DNA of 64,000 nucleotides from Vicinamibacteria bacterium (GTDB lineage: Bacteria > Acidobacteriota > Vicinamibacteria > Fen-336), in contig JAMQGV010000037.1 in NCBI GenBank assembly GCA_025994075.1, forward strand, positions 17,506 to 81,505, written 5' to 3'. How positions within the stretch are numbered: the stretch's first letter is position 1; each line of letters starts with the position of its first letter. The translations under genes were made by a program, and so were the position numbers. A model generated the notes under the pieces. That model was given only the letters and a program-made list of their open reading frames with translations. It was not told the origin of the DNA and made no database searches. This document shows positions 30,721 through 39,521 of the stretch, piece by piece.

Positions 30721-31955
30721 CCGGGGCCACGCTGCCCACGCTTCACGAGAGGCTGCCAGACCTCGCCGCGGTGCTCGCCGAGCGCGGCGCGCTGGGCGTC
30801 GTGTTGATCGACGCCTCGTCGCTCGACGAGGTCGAGGAGGACTACGGACAGGAAGCTCGCGACCGCGTGCGCGAGCGCCTGACCCAGGCGGTCGGCGAGG
30901 TTCGCGAGCGCGAGCTGCGCCAGCTCGACAACGTGTGCCAGGAGGCACCCGGCGGCCTCTCGTTCGTCGTGGCGCTCGGGCCGAAGCGGCGGCGCAACAG
31001 CCCGGTCACGATGGCCGACGTGCGCCAGGTGCGGCAGCGGCTGCTCACGGCCCTCGGGCCCGCGCTCCCGCGCGCGGTGTTCCCGTACCGCAAGTCGGCT
31101 CCCAAGCTGGACGTCGGGGTGGCGATCGCGCTGCACAATCCGCTGCTGCGGCCCGAGCGGGTGCTGGCGCGGGCGCTGGAGGCGGCCCGCCGCGGCAGCG
31201 CCCACCAGCGCGAGGCCGACGAGCTGGCCCAGCTCGACCGCCTCCACGACCTGATCGCCGGCGAGCGGGTGGTCACCGCCTACCAGCCGATCGTCGGGCT
31301 CGTCGACCGCCAGCCGCTCGGCTACGAGGCGCTGACCCGCGGCGCCCGCGGCTCGGGACTGGAGGCCGCCGACGAGCTGTTCGGAACCGCCGAGAGCCAT
31401 CACCTGCTGGTCGAGCTGGACCGGCTGTGCCGGATGCGCGCGCTGCTCAACTCGGGCAAGCTGCCGACCCAGACCAAGCTGTTCGTCAACACGCTGCCGG
31501 CGACGATCCGTGACCCGGGCTTCCGCGGGCGCACGCTGATCGACTCGCTGGAGAAGGCACGGGTCAGCCCGCACCGGATCGTGATCGAGATCACCGAGCG
31601 TCTGGTGATCGAGAACTACGCGCTGTTCCAGGAGACCACGGCCTACTTCACCGACCTCGGCATGTCGTTCGCCGTCGACGACGTGGGCGCCGGCTACTCC
31701 GGCCTGGAGGCGATCGCGCGGCTGAAGCCCGCGTACCTCAAGATCGACATGGGTCTCGTGCGCGACGTCCACGTGAGCCAGGTCAACCGCGAGATGGTGA
31801 AGGCGATCGTGTCGCTCGGGCACGGCATCGGCGCCAAGGTGATCGGCGAGGGCATCCACTCGGAAGAGGAGGCCATCTCGCTGGTCGCCGCCGGCGTCGA
31901 CTACGGCCAGGGTTTCCACCTCGGCCGCCCGATCGTGGCCGAGGTCCAGCCCTAG
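30717..31955 (+). CDS. EAL-domain c-di-GMP phosphodiesterase with degenerate GGDEF-like domain (second of pair)
   Basis: 412 residues; ATG overlaps the preceding stop (ATGA). A 175-residue N-terminal region shares the layout of its neighbour's degenerate GGDEF fold, and the same weakly conserved PLLRPERVLARALEAAR block precedes the EAL domain. The EAL motif is intact (GYEALTRG), with FVNTLP, IEITERL, VDDVGAGYSG, LKIDMGLV, IGEGIH and YGQGFHLGRP. A probable tandem duplication of the preceding gene. Its stop overlaps the convergent FHA gene by 4 bases. Confidence 0.9.
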   Translation: MTGATLPTLHERLPDLAAVLAERGALGVVLIDASSLDEVEEDYGQEARDRVRERLTQAVGEVRERELRQLDNVCQEAPGGLSFVVALGPKRRRNSPVTMADVRQVRQRLLTALGPALPRAVFPYRKSAPKLDVGVAIALHNPLLRPERVLARALEAARRGSAHQREADELAQLDRLHDLIAGERVVTAYQPIVGLVDRQPLGYEALTRGARGSGLEAADELFGTAESHHLLVELDRLCRMRALLNSGKLPTQTKLFVNTLPATIRDPGFRGRTLIDSLEKARVSPHRIVIEITERLVIENYALFQETTAYFTDLGMSFAVDDVGAGYSGLEAIARLKPAYLKIDMGLVRDVHVSQVNREMVKAIVSLGHGIGAKVIGEGIHSEEEAISLVAAGVDYGQGFHLGRPIVAEVQP

Positions 31956-32323
31956 GCGGGGGGTTCTTCCGGCGCGACCGCCGCAGGCGGGGCGGTTTCG
32001 GCAGCGGCGAACGGCAGCGCGCCGGCCTCGAAGCGGCAGACGGCGCGGCCGAAGCGGACCTCGTCGCCGTCCGCCAGGCACGCCTCGCTGACCACCGCGC
32101 CGTTGACGCGGGTGCGGTTGGTGGACTCGAGGTCCAGCACGTACCAGCGATCCTCGCGCCGCTCGAGGCGGGCGTGGCAGCGCGACACCAGCGGCTCGTC
32201 CACCAGCAGCTCGACGTCCTCGCGGCCGACGTGGAACGGCCCGTCGCCGGCGAGCGGGAACGCCAGCGGCTCGCCTCCGGGCCGCAGCCACACGAGCCGC
32301 GCCGCGGGCGCGTTCTCGCTCAC
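31952..32323 (-). CDS. FHA-domain phosphothreonine-binding protein
   Basis: 123 residues from GTG 32323 (GTGA overlap with the upstream gene). A single FHA domain covers about residues 20-100: FHVGRED, VSRCHARLERRED, LESTNRTRVNG. FHA binds phosphothreonine. With the PP2C and kinase upstream in the same orientation, it is the likely reader of the cassette. Partner unknown. Confidence 0.85.
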   Translation of the reverse strand: MSENAPAARLVWLRPGGEPLAFPLAGDGPFHVGREDVELLVDEPLVSRCHARLERREDRWYVLDLESTNRTRVNGAVVSEACLADGDEVRFGRAVCRFEAGALPFAAAETAPPAAVAPEEPPA

Positions 32324-34512
32324 TGCTTCTCCAGGCTGCCACCGGCGCGGCGCGCGGCCAGCGGCGCGACGGGCGGTCCATCGTTGTCGAACAGCGTGGC
32401 GTCGGTCGAGGCCGCCGCCTCCCGATAGGCCGCCTCGGCCTCCTGGCGGTAGCCCAGCCGCTCGAGCGCGAGGCCGACGTAGTAGAGCGCGGTGCCGCGC
32501 GACAGCCCGGGCCGCTTCGGCAGCTCGGACGCCGCCCGCGTCACGTGCTCGTGGGCCGCGGCGAAGTCCTCGAAGTGCCACGCGCAGAGCCCCAGGTTGA
32601 GGCGCGCGAAGGCCGCGGCCTCGGTGCCCGGGTAGCCTTCGACCTGCTGACGCAGGTCCATCATCAGCTTGTTGTAGAGCAGGCCGGGGTCGTGCAGCGG
32701 GATCTCCTGTGGCGTGCTCTCGAGCGTCAGGTCCACCGCCCGCGTCGCGCCGCCGGGGCCGCGGACGTGCAGCGACACCCGCTGACCGGCGGCCTTGCGC
32801 TGGGCCGCAGCGGTCAGGTCCGCAGTGCGGAGCACGGCCTGGCCGTCGACCGCGTAGACGACGTCGCCTGGCTCCAGCCCGACCCGCGCGGCGGGGCTGT
32901 CGGGCACGACCCGCAGCACCGGCACGCCCTCGTGGATCAGGGTGTCGACGGTGATCAGCCCGGTCCACGGGCGGTAGAGCGTCACCTTCTGGTCGATCGC
33001 GCCGATGAAGCGCAGGTACGACGCGCTCTCGGAGAACACGACGTCCCACTCGTCGGCGACGGCGTTGCCGGCGGCCAGCAGGTGCAGCGTCGCCGTGCGC
33101 AGCAGCCGCTCGTCGGGCAGCACGGCCAGCAGGAAGCCCTGCACCTCGAGCTGCGCCGCCAGCTTCTCGGTCGCGCGGCGGACCTGGTCGGAGGTGGCGC
33201 CGCCGCCGCGCACCAGGCTGGCACGGGTCATCTGCTCCGCCGCAAGCACGTTGTCGACCAGCTCGCGCGGCGCGGTCAGCACGTTGAGCGACTGGATGCG
33301 CGCCAGGTTCTGCACCAGCTTCTCTTCGACCTCGCCGACCAGCCGCTCGCCCGCGGGCGAGGAAGCCAGCACGCCGAGGAAGGCGAGGCTGGGGCGGATC
33401 GGGCAGTCGAGGCTGAGTGTCTCGCCACGGGCGAGGTTGATTTCCTGGACGAACTTGCCGGCCTGGTGCTTGACCTCGAGCCGGTGCTTGCCCGAGCAGA
33501 CCCCGGTCAGCTCGCGCGGCGTCAGCCCCATCGACTCGCCGTCGAGGAAGATGCGGGCGCCCGCGGGGTCGGAACGCAGCACGAGGGTGGCCAGCGAGTC
33601 CTCCAGCTTGACCGGCTCGTAGTCGAAGTCGGAGGCCTCGGGGATCTCGAGGGTGGCCGCGATCGGCTCGTAGCAGCGCTTGCGGAACTCGACGCGGTGG
33701 GCGCCGATCGAGAGGTTCGCGACCTCGGTGCGGGCCGACGTGCGCAGCGGGTCGAGCCCGCGGGCGCGCGCGACCTCGTGCTGGTCGGCGGGCAGGGCCC
33801 CGGCCGTGACCGCTGCCAGCTTGCCGTCGACCCAGATCTCGACGCCCGCCGGCTCGGTGATGAAGAACGTGCTGGCCGCGGTCCGGGTCAGCGGCACCTG
33901 CAGCGTCTCCGTCGCGCGGGGCGCGATCGACACGTGGCGGGTCTCGGTGGCGTAGCCCTCGCGCGCGACCTCGACGCTGTAGTCGCCGGCCAGCACCTCC
34001 ATCGGGAAGAAGTTGGTCAGCGCCAGGAACTCGCCGTTGAGGGAGACGCGAGCGCCCGCCGGCTCGGACTCGACGGCCAGGAAGCCGACCAGCGACTTCT
34101 TGACCGAGTCGAAGTAGTCGACGACCTTGGGCGAGACCCGATCGCGCGAGAGCTGGTACTGCGGCGTCAGCCGCAGCAGCGAGCTGAAGTCCTCGGTCGC
34201 CTTCTCGGCGAGCCCGATGCCGTAGTAGGCCCGCCCACGCAGCTCGTACGACTGCGCCAGCAGGTCGCGGCCGCGCTGCGGGAGCTGGCCCTGGCGGCGC
34301 AGCGACTCGAGGCGGTCGATCACGCGGTCGAAGCCGACGATCGAGCGGCTCTGCTGGGTGCCGTCGAACTCGGCCTGGGCGGCGACGAACAGGTTCTGGA
34401 CGTCCTGCAGCTCGGCCTGGACGGTCGGCGATTCCGGCACCGGGGCCTGCGCCCGCGACGGGAGCGCGACGCACAGCAGCGACAGCGCGGCAGCCAGCAG
34501 GCGGATCTTCAC
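32320..34512 (-). CDS. Secreted PEGA-repeat protein with PDZ and TPR-like segments
   Basis: 730 residues from GTG 34512 (GTGA overlap). Signal peptide about 1-22 (SRAQA). TPR-like helices at 25-140. Three PEGA-type modules follow at about 155-350 (SEPAGARVSLNGE, TEPAGVEIWVDGK, SDPAGARIFLDGE). A large mixed domain lies at about 355-530. A PDZ domain follows at about 535-610 (PVLRVVPDSPAARVGLEPGD), then C-terminal TPRs. A periplasmic or surface scaffold. Coupled to the TPR-NHL and FHA genes. Confidence 0.78.
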   Translation of the reverse strand: MKIRLLAAALSLLCVALPSRAQAPVPESPTVQAELQDVQNLFVAAQAEFDGTQQSRSIVGFDRVIDRLESLRRQGQLPQRGRDLLAQSYELRGRAYYGIGLAEKATEDFSSLLRLTPQYQLSRDRVSPKVVDYFDSVKKSLVGFLAVESEPAGARVSLNGEFLALTNFFPMEVLAGDYSVEVAREGYATETRHVSIAPRATETLQVPLTRTAASTFFITEPAGVEIWVDGKLAAVTAGALPADQHEVARARGLDPLRTSARTEVANLSIGAHRVEFRKRCYEPIAATLEIPEASDFDYEPVKLEDSLATLVLRSDPAGARIFLDGESMGLTPRELTGVCSGKHRLEVKHQAGKFVQEINLARGETLSLDCPIRPSLAFLGVLASSPAGERLVGEVEEKLVQNLARIQSLNVLTAPRELVDNVLAAEQMTRASLVRGGGATSDQVRRATEKLAAQLEVQGFLLAVLPDERLLRTATLHLLAAGNAVADEWDVVFSESASYLRFIGAIDQKVTLYRPWTGLITVDTLIHEGVPVLRVVPDSPAARVGLEPGDVVYAVDGQAVLRTADLTAAAQRKAAGQRVSLHVRGPGGATRAVDLTLESTPQEIPLHDPGLLYNKLMMDLRQQVEGYPGTEAAAFARLNLGLCAWHFEDFAAAHEHVTRAASELPKRPGLSRGTALYYVGLALERLGYRQEAEAAYREAAASTDATLFDNDGPPVAPLAARRAGGSLEKQ

Positions 34513-36002
34513 TTGAACCTCACGATCCGCTGGCCACGCGCATCCCAGGCCAGCACGGCGCCGGCTGGATCGAGGGTGACGGCCTGCGGCCGCTTCAGCT
34601 CCTCGCCGGCGAGCGTCGCCAGCAACTGGCCGGCGCGAGAGATCACGAGCACCCCCTGCTCCTCGTCGGCGACGTAGAGGTTGCCGTAGGAGTCGATCGC
34701 GAAGTCGGCCGGCTTGCGCAGCTCGAAGCCGCCGCCGCGCGGGCCGTAGGTCCGCAGCAGGCGACCGCGCTCGTCGAAGACCTCGACGGCCCTCAGGTTC
34801 TTCGACAGGGCGAGCACCTCGCGCTCCGTCGAGAGCGCGAGGCGGGTCACCTCGCGCTCCTTGGAATCGCCGAAGGCGCCCTTGTGGGCGCCGGCGGCGT
34901 CGAAGCGGTGGATCACCTTGCTCTTGCCATCCGCGACGAGAAGGCTTCCGTCGGCGAGGCGCAGCCCCGCCTTCAGGTCCTCGAGCGCCTTGACCTCGCC
35001 GGGCTTGTTGCCGGGCACCGCGAAGCTCTTGACGTCGCGCCCGAGCCGCACGCCCAGCTTGCCGGTGACCGCCAGCTCGCCGTCGGCGGAGAACGCCAGG
35101 CTGCGCACCTCGGGTCCGGGCAGGCTGGGCCCCATCTTGCCCTGGGCGTCGAAGGGCACGACCGACTTCGTCTTGCCCGAGGCGACCCACAGCGTGCCGT
35201 CGGCCGCCATCGCGAGCCCGGCCACGTCCTTCAGGATGTCGCCGCCGCCGACCGCGTAGCCGGCGTCGACGGAGAACGCGGCGCGCCCCGCGGCGTGGAG
35301 CCGCCACAGCGAGGTCGTGCGCAACAGCGCCACGGCCGCCGCCGGCGACTCGGGGAAGCGGTTGCGGACCTGCTGGAACTCCTCGATCGCGCGCAGCGCC
35401 TCGCCCTGCAGCGCGAGGCAGTGGCCGACGAGGTACTGCGCCTCGGGCGCGGCGTCGGAGGCGGGGTACTCGAGCGCGACGCGGCGGGCGAGGTGGGCGG
35501 CGTCCTGCAGCGCCCCGGCCCGGCGCTGGGCCTCGGCCGAGGCCTTGAGCGCCCGCGGCACCCACTCGCTGCGCGGATACAGCCGCGACACGCGGGCGAA
35601 CTGAGCCAGGGCGTCGTCGATCTCGGCGCTGCCGGTCGCCCGCTCCAGCGTCAGCCAGCCCAGGTAGTAGTAGGCGCCAGGGGCCGCGTCGCTCTGCGGG
35701 TACTGCTTCGCCACCGTGTCGAACGCCTCGCGCGCCTTCGCGTAGTCGCGGTCGACCTCGAGGTGGAAGCGACCGATCTCGAGGATCGCGTCGTCGACCG
35801 AGGCCGTCGCCTGGAAGCCGGTGGCGATGGTGTTGAAGTTGTCGAGCGCCTGCTTGTGCTTGCCCTGCTGGCGGTAGTTGCGGCCGTCCTCGAGCAACCC
35901 CCGGGCCTGCTCCTCGGGAGAGGCCTGGGCGAGGCCGAGAGGGGCCCAGCCGGCGAGCGCGAGCGCGGCGACGAAGGAGCGACGTCGGGCCGTTCGCAGC
36001 AT
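34509..36002 (-). CDS. Secreted TPR protein with C-terminal NHL-type propeller
   Basis: 497 residues. Signal peptide about 1-25 (GLAQA). Residues 28-235 carry TPRs with BamD/YbgF-like spacing (LLEDGRNYRQQGKHKQA, FDTVAKQYPQSDAAP). Residues about 250-497 show repeated six-bladed NHL-like strands (FAIDSYGNLYVADEEQGV, VTLDPAGAVLAWDARG). A probable periplasmic scaffold. TAGAAT lies 9 bases upstream, so a promoter separates it from the kinase gene. Confidence 0.78.
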   Translation of the reverse strand: MLRTARRRSFVAALALAGWAPLGLAQASPEEQARGLLEDGRNYRQQGKHKQALDNFNTIATGFQATASVDDAILEIGRFHLEVDRDYAKAREAFDTVAKQYPQSDAAPGAYYYLGWLTLERATGSAEIDDALAQFARVSRLYPRSEWVPRALKASAEAQRRAGALQDAAHLARRVALEYPASDAAPEAQYLVGHCLALQGEALRAIEEFQQVRNRFPESPAAAVALLRTTSLWRLHAAGRAAFSVDAGYAVGGGDILKDVAGLAMAADGTLWVASGKTKSVVPFDAQGKMGPSLPGPEVRSLAFSADGELAVTGKLGVRLGRDVKSFAVPGNKPGEVKALEDLKAGLRLADGSLLVADGKSKVIHRFDAAGAHKGAFGDSKEREVTRLALSTEREVLALSKNLRAVEVFDERGRLLRTYGPRGGGFELRKPADFAIDSYGNLYVADEEQGVLVISRAGQLLATLAGEELKRPQAVTLDPAGAVLAWDARGQRIVRFK

Positions 36003-36011
36003 TTCGCCGCG

Positions 36012-36017
36012 ATTCTA
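36012..36017 (-). promoter_or_regulatory. Candidate -10 element (TAGAAT) of the TPR-NHL/PEGA/FHA genes
   Basis: TAGAAT (5 of 6 matches to TATAAT) on the minus strand ends 9 bases before ATG 36002. No SD is visible. Confidence 0.45.
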
Positions 36018-36050
36018 GCGCGCCCGACCCGCGCCGGCCGGCGCCGGCCA

Positions 36051-38006
36051 CTAGTCCTTGCGACCCGTCACGTAGGCCGTCGCGCCCGCGGGCACCTCGA
36101 CCGTCTGCTCGCGTCGGGTGCCGTCCGGCCACTTGAAGGCGACGGTGTGGCGCCCGGCCGCCATCGCGCGGTTGAGGATCGGCGGGTAGTCGACGAAGGC
36201 GCCGTCGACGAACACCTCGCAGTTGTCGGGGTTGGCGTTGACGCTGAGCTTGCCGGCCTCCGGCGCCCGCAGCGAGGCCTCGCCGCCGGCGGTGATCTGG
36301 ACCTGCACGGTGTGGCGCAGGAACAGCGACTCCGACACCAGCGTGACGCTGTGCTGCCCCTGCGGCAGCTTGACGGCCGCGGAGGTCTCGCCGCGGGCCA
36401 GGGCGCGGCCCCGGAACACGACGTCGACGGGATAGCTCGACGTCACCCGCAGCGTGCCGGGAGGCCCGGACGGCTCCAGCGCGACCTTCACCTCGGCGGG
36501 CAGCTTGCCGGCGACGAGGCGCGTCTCGTGCGACTCGTGGCCGGCGAGGCTCAGCACCAGGCGGTGGTCGCCCGCGACCGGCACCTCGATCGTGAGCGGC
36601 GTGGTGCCCAGCTTGCGGCCGTCGAGCGCCACCGAGGCGCCGGCGGGTTCGCTCTGCACCGGCAGCTTCGCAACCGCCGGCGGGGCCGGGCTCGGGGCTT
36701 CGGCGGACGGCGCCGGGCCCGGCGGCGGCGTGACGATCGGGGCGCCCTGCAGCGTCCCTGGCGTGGCCGGATCGCGACGGTCGCCGAACATCAGCCAGCC
36801 CCCGGCGACCACCGCCACGGCCAGCCCGAGCGCTCCGGCGACCACGAGGCCGCGGCCCGGGGCCGCGGGCGGGGCCGCGGTTGCCAGCGCGGTGGCCGTC
36901 GCCTCCGCGTGGCGAGCCGTCGCGGCGCCGACCTGCTCGAAGGTGGCCTCCAGTTCCGGGTAGGCGTCCGGGGCCGGCGCCGGCGGCTGCTTGTGGCGCT
37001 GGAGGTCGCGCAGTGCCGCGCGCAGCGCCCGTCTCGCTTCCACCGAGGAGGGGTTCTGTTGCGCGAGCTCGCGCAGCGCTCGGGCCGACTCCTCGAACTG
37101 GCCGTCGCGGGCGAGCCGGCGCGCCGCGTGAATCGCGTCCTGGACCGGCGCCGGCGTCTGCAGCGCGAACTCGGCCAGCACGGCCTGCAGCTCGTCGGCG
37201 AGGCGGGCCGCGCCCGGCCAGCGATCGTCGGGGCTCTTGGCCAGCGCGCGGTCGACGATCGCCTGCAGCGGGTCCTTGAAGTCGCCGAGGTCGGAGCCGA
37301 GCCGCGGGTGCGGCTCGTTGACGATCTTGTAGAGGATCTCGGGCGTGTCCTTGCCGGTGAACGGCCGCCGCCCCTCCAGCATCTCGTGGAGGATCACGCC
37401 CATCGAGAAGACGTCGGAGCGGCCGTCCAGGTTGTGGCCGCGGATCTGCTCTGGGCTCATGTAGTAGACGGTGCCCACCATCATCCCGGTGCGGGTGACG
37501 CCGGTCGCGCCGAGCTTGGCGATCCCGAAGTCCATGATCTTGGCGGTGCCGTCCTCGAGCAGCCGGATGTTGGACGGCTTCATGTCGCGGTGGACGATCC
37601 CGTGCTCGTGGGCGAAAGCCAGCCCGCGCAGCACCTGGATCACGACCTCGAGCTTCTCCTGCAGCAGCAGCGCCTCGCCCGAGCGCAGCAGCGCCTCGAG
37701 GTCCATGCCGGGCAGCAGCTCCATCGCGATGAAGGGGGTGCCGCGGCTTTCGCCCAGCTCGTAGACGGTGACGATGTTGGGATGCTGCAGGCGGGCGGCC
37801 GCCTTGGCCTCGATCTCGAAGCGGCGCCGGCTCTCCTCGTCGAGAGTGCCCTCGACGGTCAGCGTCTTGACCGCGACCTCTCGCTCGAGCGCCTCGTCGA
37901 GCCCGCGGTAGACCATGCCCATGCCGCCCTTGCCCAGGCGGCCGGTGACGACGTAGCGCCCGACGCGCGGGCGGCTGCGCGGGGCGGGCTCGGCGGCGCC
38001 GGCCAC
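36051..38006 (-). CDS. Transmembrane Ser/Thr protein kinase with extracytoplasmic PEGA domains
   Basis: 651 residues, GTG start. Hanks-type kinase at 18-280: LGKGGMGMVY, K47, HRD 139-141, DFG 159-161, GTVYYMSPEQ. TM helix at about 386-407. The extracytoplasmic part contains at least two PEGA modules (SEPAGASVALDGRKLG at about 455; TSSYPVDVVFRG; ANPDNCEVFVDGAFVDY). PEGA domains are thought to bind cell-wall or surface glycans. The PP2C gene precedes it by 6 bases: a kinase/phosphatase pair. Confidence 0.92.
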   Translation of the reverse strand: MAGAAEPAPRSRPRVGRYVVTGRLGKGGMGMVYRGLDEALEREVAVKTLTVEGTLDEESRRRFEIEAKAAARLQHPNIVTVYELGESRGTPFIAMELLPGMDLEALLRSGEALLLQEKLEVVIQVLRGLAFAHEHGIVHRDMKPSNIRLLEDGTAKIMDFGIAKLGATGVTRTGMMVGTVYYMSPEQIRGHNLDGRSDVFSMGVILHEMLEGRRPFTGKDTPEILYKIVNEPHPRLGSDLGDFKDPLQAIVDRALAKSPDDRWPGAARLADELQAVLAEFALQTPAPVQDAIHAARRLARDGQFEESARALRELAQQNPSSVEARRALRAALRDLQRHKQPPAPAPDAYPELEATFEQVGAATARHAEATATALATAAPPAAPGRGLVVAGALGLAVAVVAGGWLMFGDRRDPATPGTLQGAPIVTPPPGPAPSAEAPSPAPPAVAKLPVQSEPAGASVALDGRKLGTTPLTIEVPVAGDHRLVLSLAGHESHETRLVAGKLPAEVKVALEPSGPPGTLRVTSSYPVDVVFRGRALARGETSAAVKLPQGQHSVTLVSESLFLRHTVQVQITAGGEASLRAPEAGKLSVNANPDNCEVFVDGAFVDYPPILNRAMAAGRHTVAFKWPDGTRREQTVEVPAGATAYVTGRKD

Positions 38007-38012
38007 GGCGGC

Positions 38013-38777
38013 CTACGCCTCGAAGCGCAGCAGGACGACGGTGATGTTGTCCTCGCCGCCGTTGCGGTTGGCCTCGTCGACCAGGACCTGGGCGGCCTTC
38101 TGGACGTCGTCCTTCGACTCGCCCAGCAGGCGGGCGATCTCCTCGTCGGTGACCATGGTGGTCAGCCCGTCGGAGCACAGCAGCAGCACGTCACCCGCCG
38201 CCAGCGGGACCTCCTGCAGGTCCACCTGCAGGTCGGCGCGTCCGCCCAGCGCCCGCGTCACGACGTTGCGCAGCGGGTGGGAGCGCGCCTGCTCGGCCGA
38301 GATGATGCCGTTCTGGAGCTGCTCGTTGACCCAGGAGTGATCGGAGGTGAGCTGCTCGAAGGCGTCGCCGCGCAGGCGGTAGATGCGGGAGTCGCCGACG
38401 TGGCCGAGCACCGCCGTGTCGCCGTCGATCAGGACGGCCGCCACGGTCGTGGCCATGCCCTCGTACTCCGCCTTGTCGCGGGTCGCGTCGAGCACCTTGC
38501 GGTTGGCGAACCGGATCGCCGTCTTCAACCGGTTGCCGTGGAGGGAGATCTCCTCCTCGAAGCCGAACGGCCAGGTGACCTCGTCGTCGCTGCCGGTCAG
38601 CTCGATGAACTCGTTGATGGCCTCGACCGCGACCTTGGAGGCGATCTCGCCGGCGGCGTGGCCGCCCATGCCGTCGGCGACCACGAAGAGCTTCTGCCCC
38701 TCGTTGACGAAGTGGCTGTCTTCGTTCCCCTTGCGCTTGCGGCCGACGTCGCTGATCGCCTGGTACGAGATGTTCAT
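38013..38777 (-). CDS. PP2C-family Ser/Thr protein phosphatase
   Basis: 254 residues. Stp/PphA-like metal-dependent phosphatase: GRKRKGNEDS, VVADGMGGHAAGE (metal Asp), VGDSRIYRLR, LLCSDGLT and GGEDNITVVLL complete the motif set. Cytoplasmic; expected to reverse the adjacent kinase's phosphorylation. ATG with GGGAG upstream. A promoter candidate lies at 38826-38854. Confidence 0.94.
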   Translation of the reverse strand: MNISYQAISDVGRKRKGNEDSHFVNEGQKLFVVADGMGGHAAGEIASKVAVEAINEFIELTGSDDEVTWPFGFEEEISLHGNRLKTAIRFANRKVLDATRDKAEYEGMATTVAAVLIDGDTAVLGHVGDSRIYRLRGDAFEQLTSDHSWVNEQLQNGIISAEQARSHPLRNVVTRALGGRADLQVDLQEVPLAAGDVLLLCSDGLTTMVTDEEIARLLGESKDDVQKAAQVLVDEANRNGGEDNITVVLLRFEA

Positions 38778-38825
38778 CGGGCTCCCGAGTCACCAGCGGC
38801 CGGAGGACCGCCCCGCTCCGCGCTG

Positions 38826-38854
38826 AGTAGAACCGAAAAATATCCGTCGGGCAA
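38826..38854 (-). promoter_or_regulatory. Candidate sigma70-type promoter of the PP2C-kinase genes
   Basis: On the minus strand TTGCCC (38849-38854), a 17-base spacer and TCTACT (38826-38831). The -35 overlaps a perfect 12-base palindrome GCAAGCGCTTGC at 38851-38862, a possible operator. It lies in the 98-base gap between the DnaJ-TPR gene end and the PP2C start, which holds no gene. Confidence 0.4.
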
Positions 38855-38875
38855 GCGCTTGCGGGTCGCCCCGCA

Positions 38876-39520
38876 TCACTTGCGCCGCAGCAGTCCGCCC
38901 AGTCCCCCCGGGCTCGCGGGGGCCGGCTCCGGGTCCAGCGCGCGCAGTTCCTCCCGGATCTCCGCGTCGTCCGGGGCCAGTTGCAGGGCCGCCTCGAACG
39001 CGCGGCGGGCGCGCAGCTTGAGCCCCTGGCCGGCCAGCAGCCGGCCCAGCTCCGCGTGCCAGGCCGGCGTCCGCGGGGCCAGCCGGATCGCCGTCTCCCA
39101 GGCCGCGGCCGCCTCCCGCACCCAGCGCGGGTTCTTCGACAGCGCCTGCGCCAGCGCGGCGTGGTGCACGGCCTTGTCCGGCTGGCGGTCGGCGGCCACC
39201 CGGAACAGCTCCACCGCCGTGTGGTAGTCCTTCTGCTCCATCGCCGCCCGCCCGCGGTTGAACGCGTCTTCGGCGACGCGCTCCGGCGTGTCCAGCTTCG
39301 GCCGCGACAGCGAGACGTCGTAGTCGCGGCGCTGGGCCTCGTTGGACAGCGTGTTGAAGGCCGAGGTGGCCTCGGTGAAGAGCGCCTGGGCCGCCTTGCG
39401 CTGCTCGGGGTCGGTGAAGCGGTCGGGGTGCTTCTCGCGGGCGATCATGGCGTAGGCCTTGCGGATCTCCGCCGCGGAGGCGTTGCGGGCCACGCCGAGG
39501 ATCTCGTAGAAGTCGGCCAC
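38876..39520 (-). CDS. DnaJ-domain protein with TPR region
   Basis: 214 residues, GTG start one base downstream of the HEAT gene stop. J-domain at 1-70 with the HPD motif (EKHPDRF) that stimulates DnaK ATPase. No Gly/Phe or zinc-finger regions. Residues 80-200 form about three TPRs. It probably recruits DnaK to the partner of the TPRs. Conserved company with the HEAT protein upstream suggests a shared role. Confidence 0.85.
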   Translation of the reverse strand: MADFYEILGVARNASAAEIRKAYAMIAREKHPDRFTDPEQRKAAQALFTEATSAFNTLSNEAQRRDYDVSLSRPKLDTPERVAEDAFNRGRAAMEQKDYHTAVELFRVAADRQPDKAVHHAALAQALSKNPRWVREAAAAWETAIRLAPRTPAWHAELGRLLAGQGLKLRARRAFEAALQLAPDDAEIREELRALDPEPAPASPGGLGGLLRRK

Positions 39521-39521
39521 G

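Noticed and set aside
29395..31955. Active diguanylate cyclase in the two EAL proteins
   Set aside because: Neither GGDEF-like domain has a GGDEF/GGEEF signature or a recognisable I-site; they are called degenerate.
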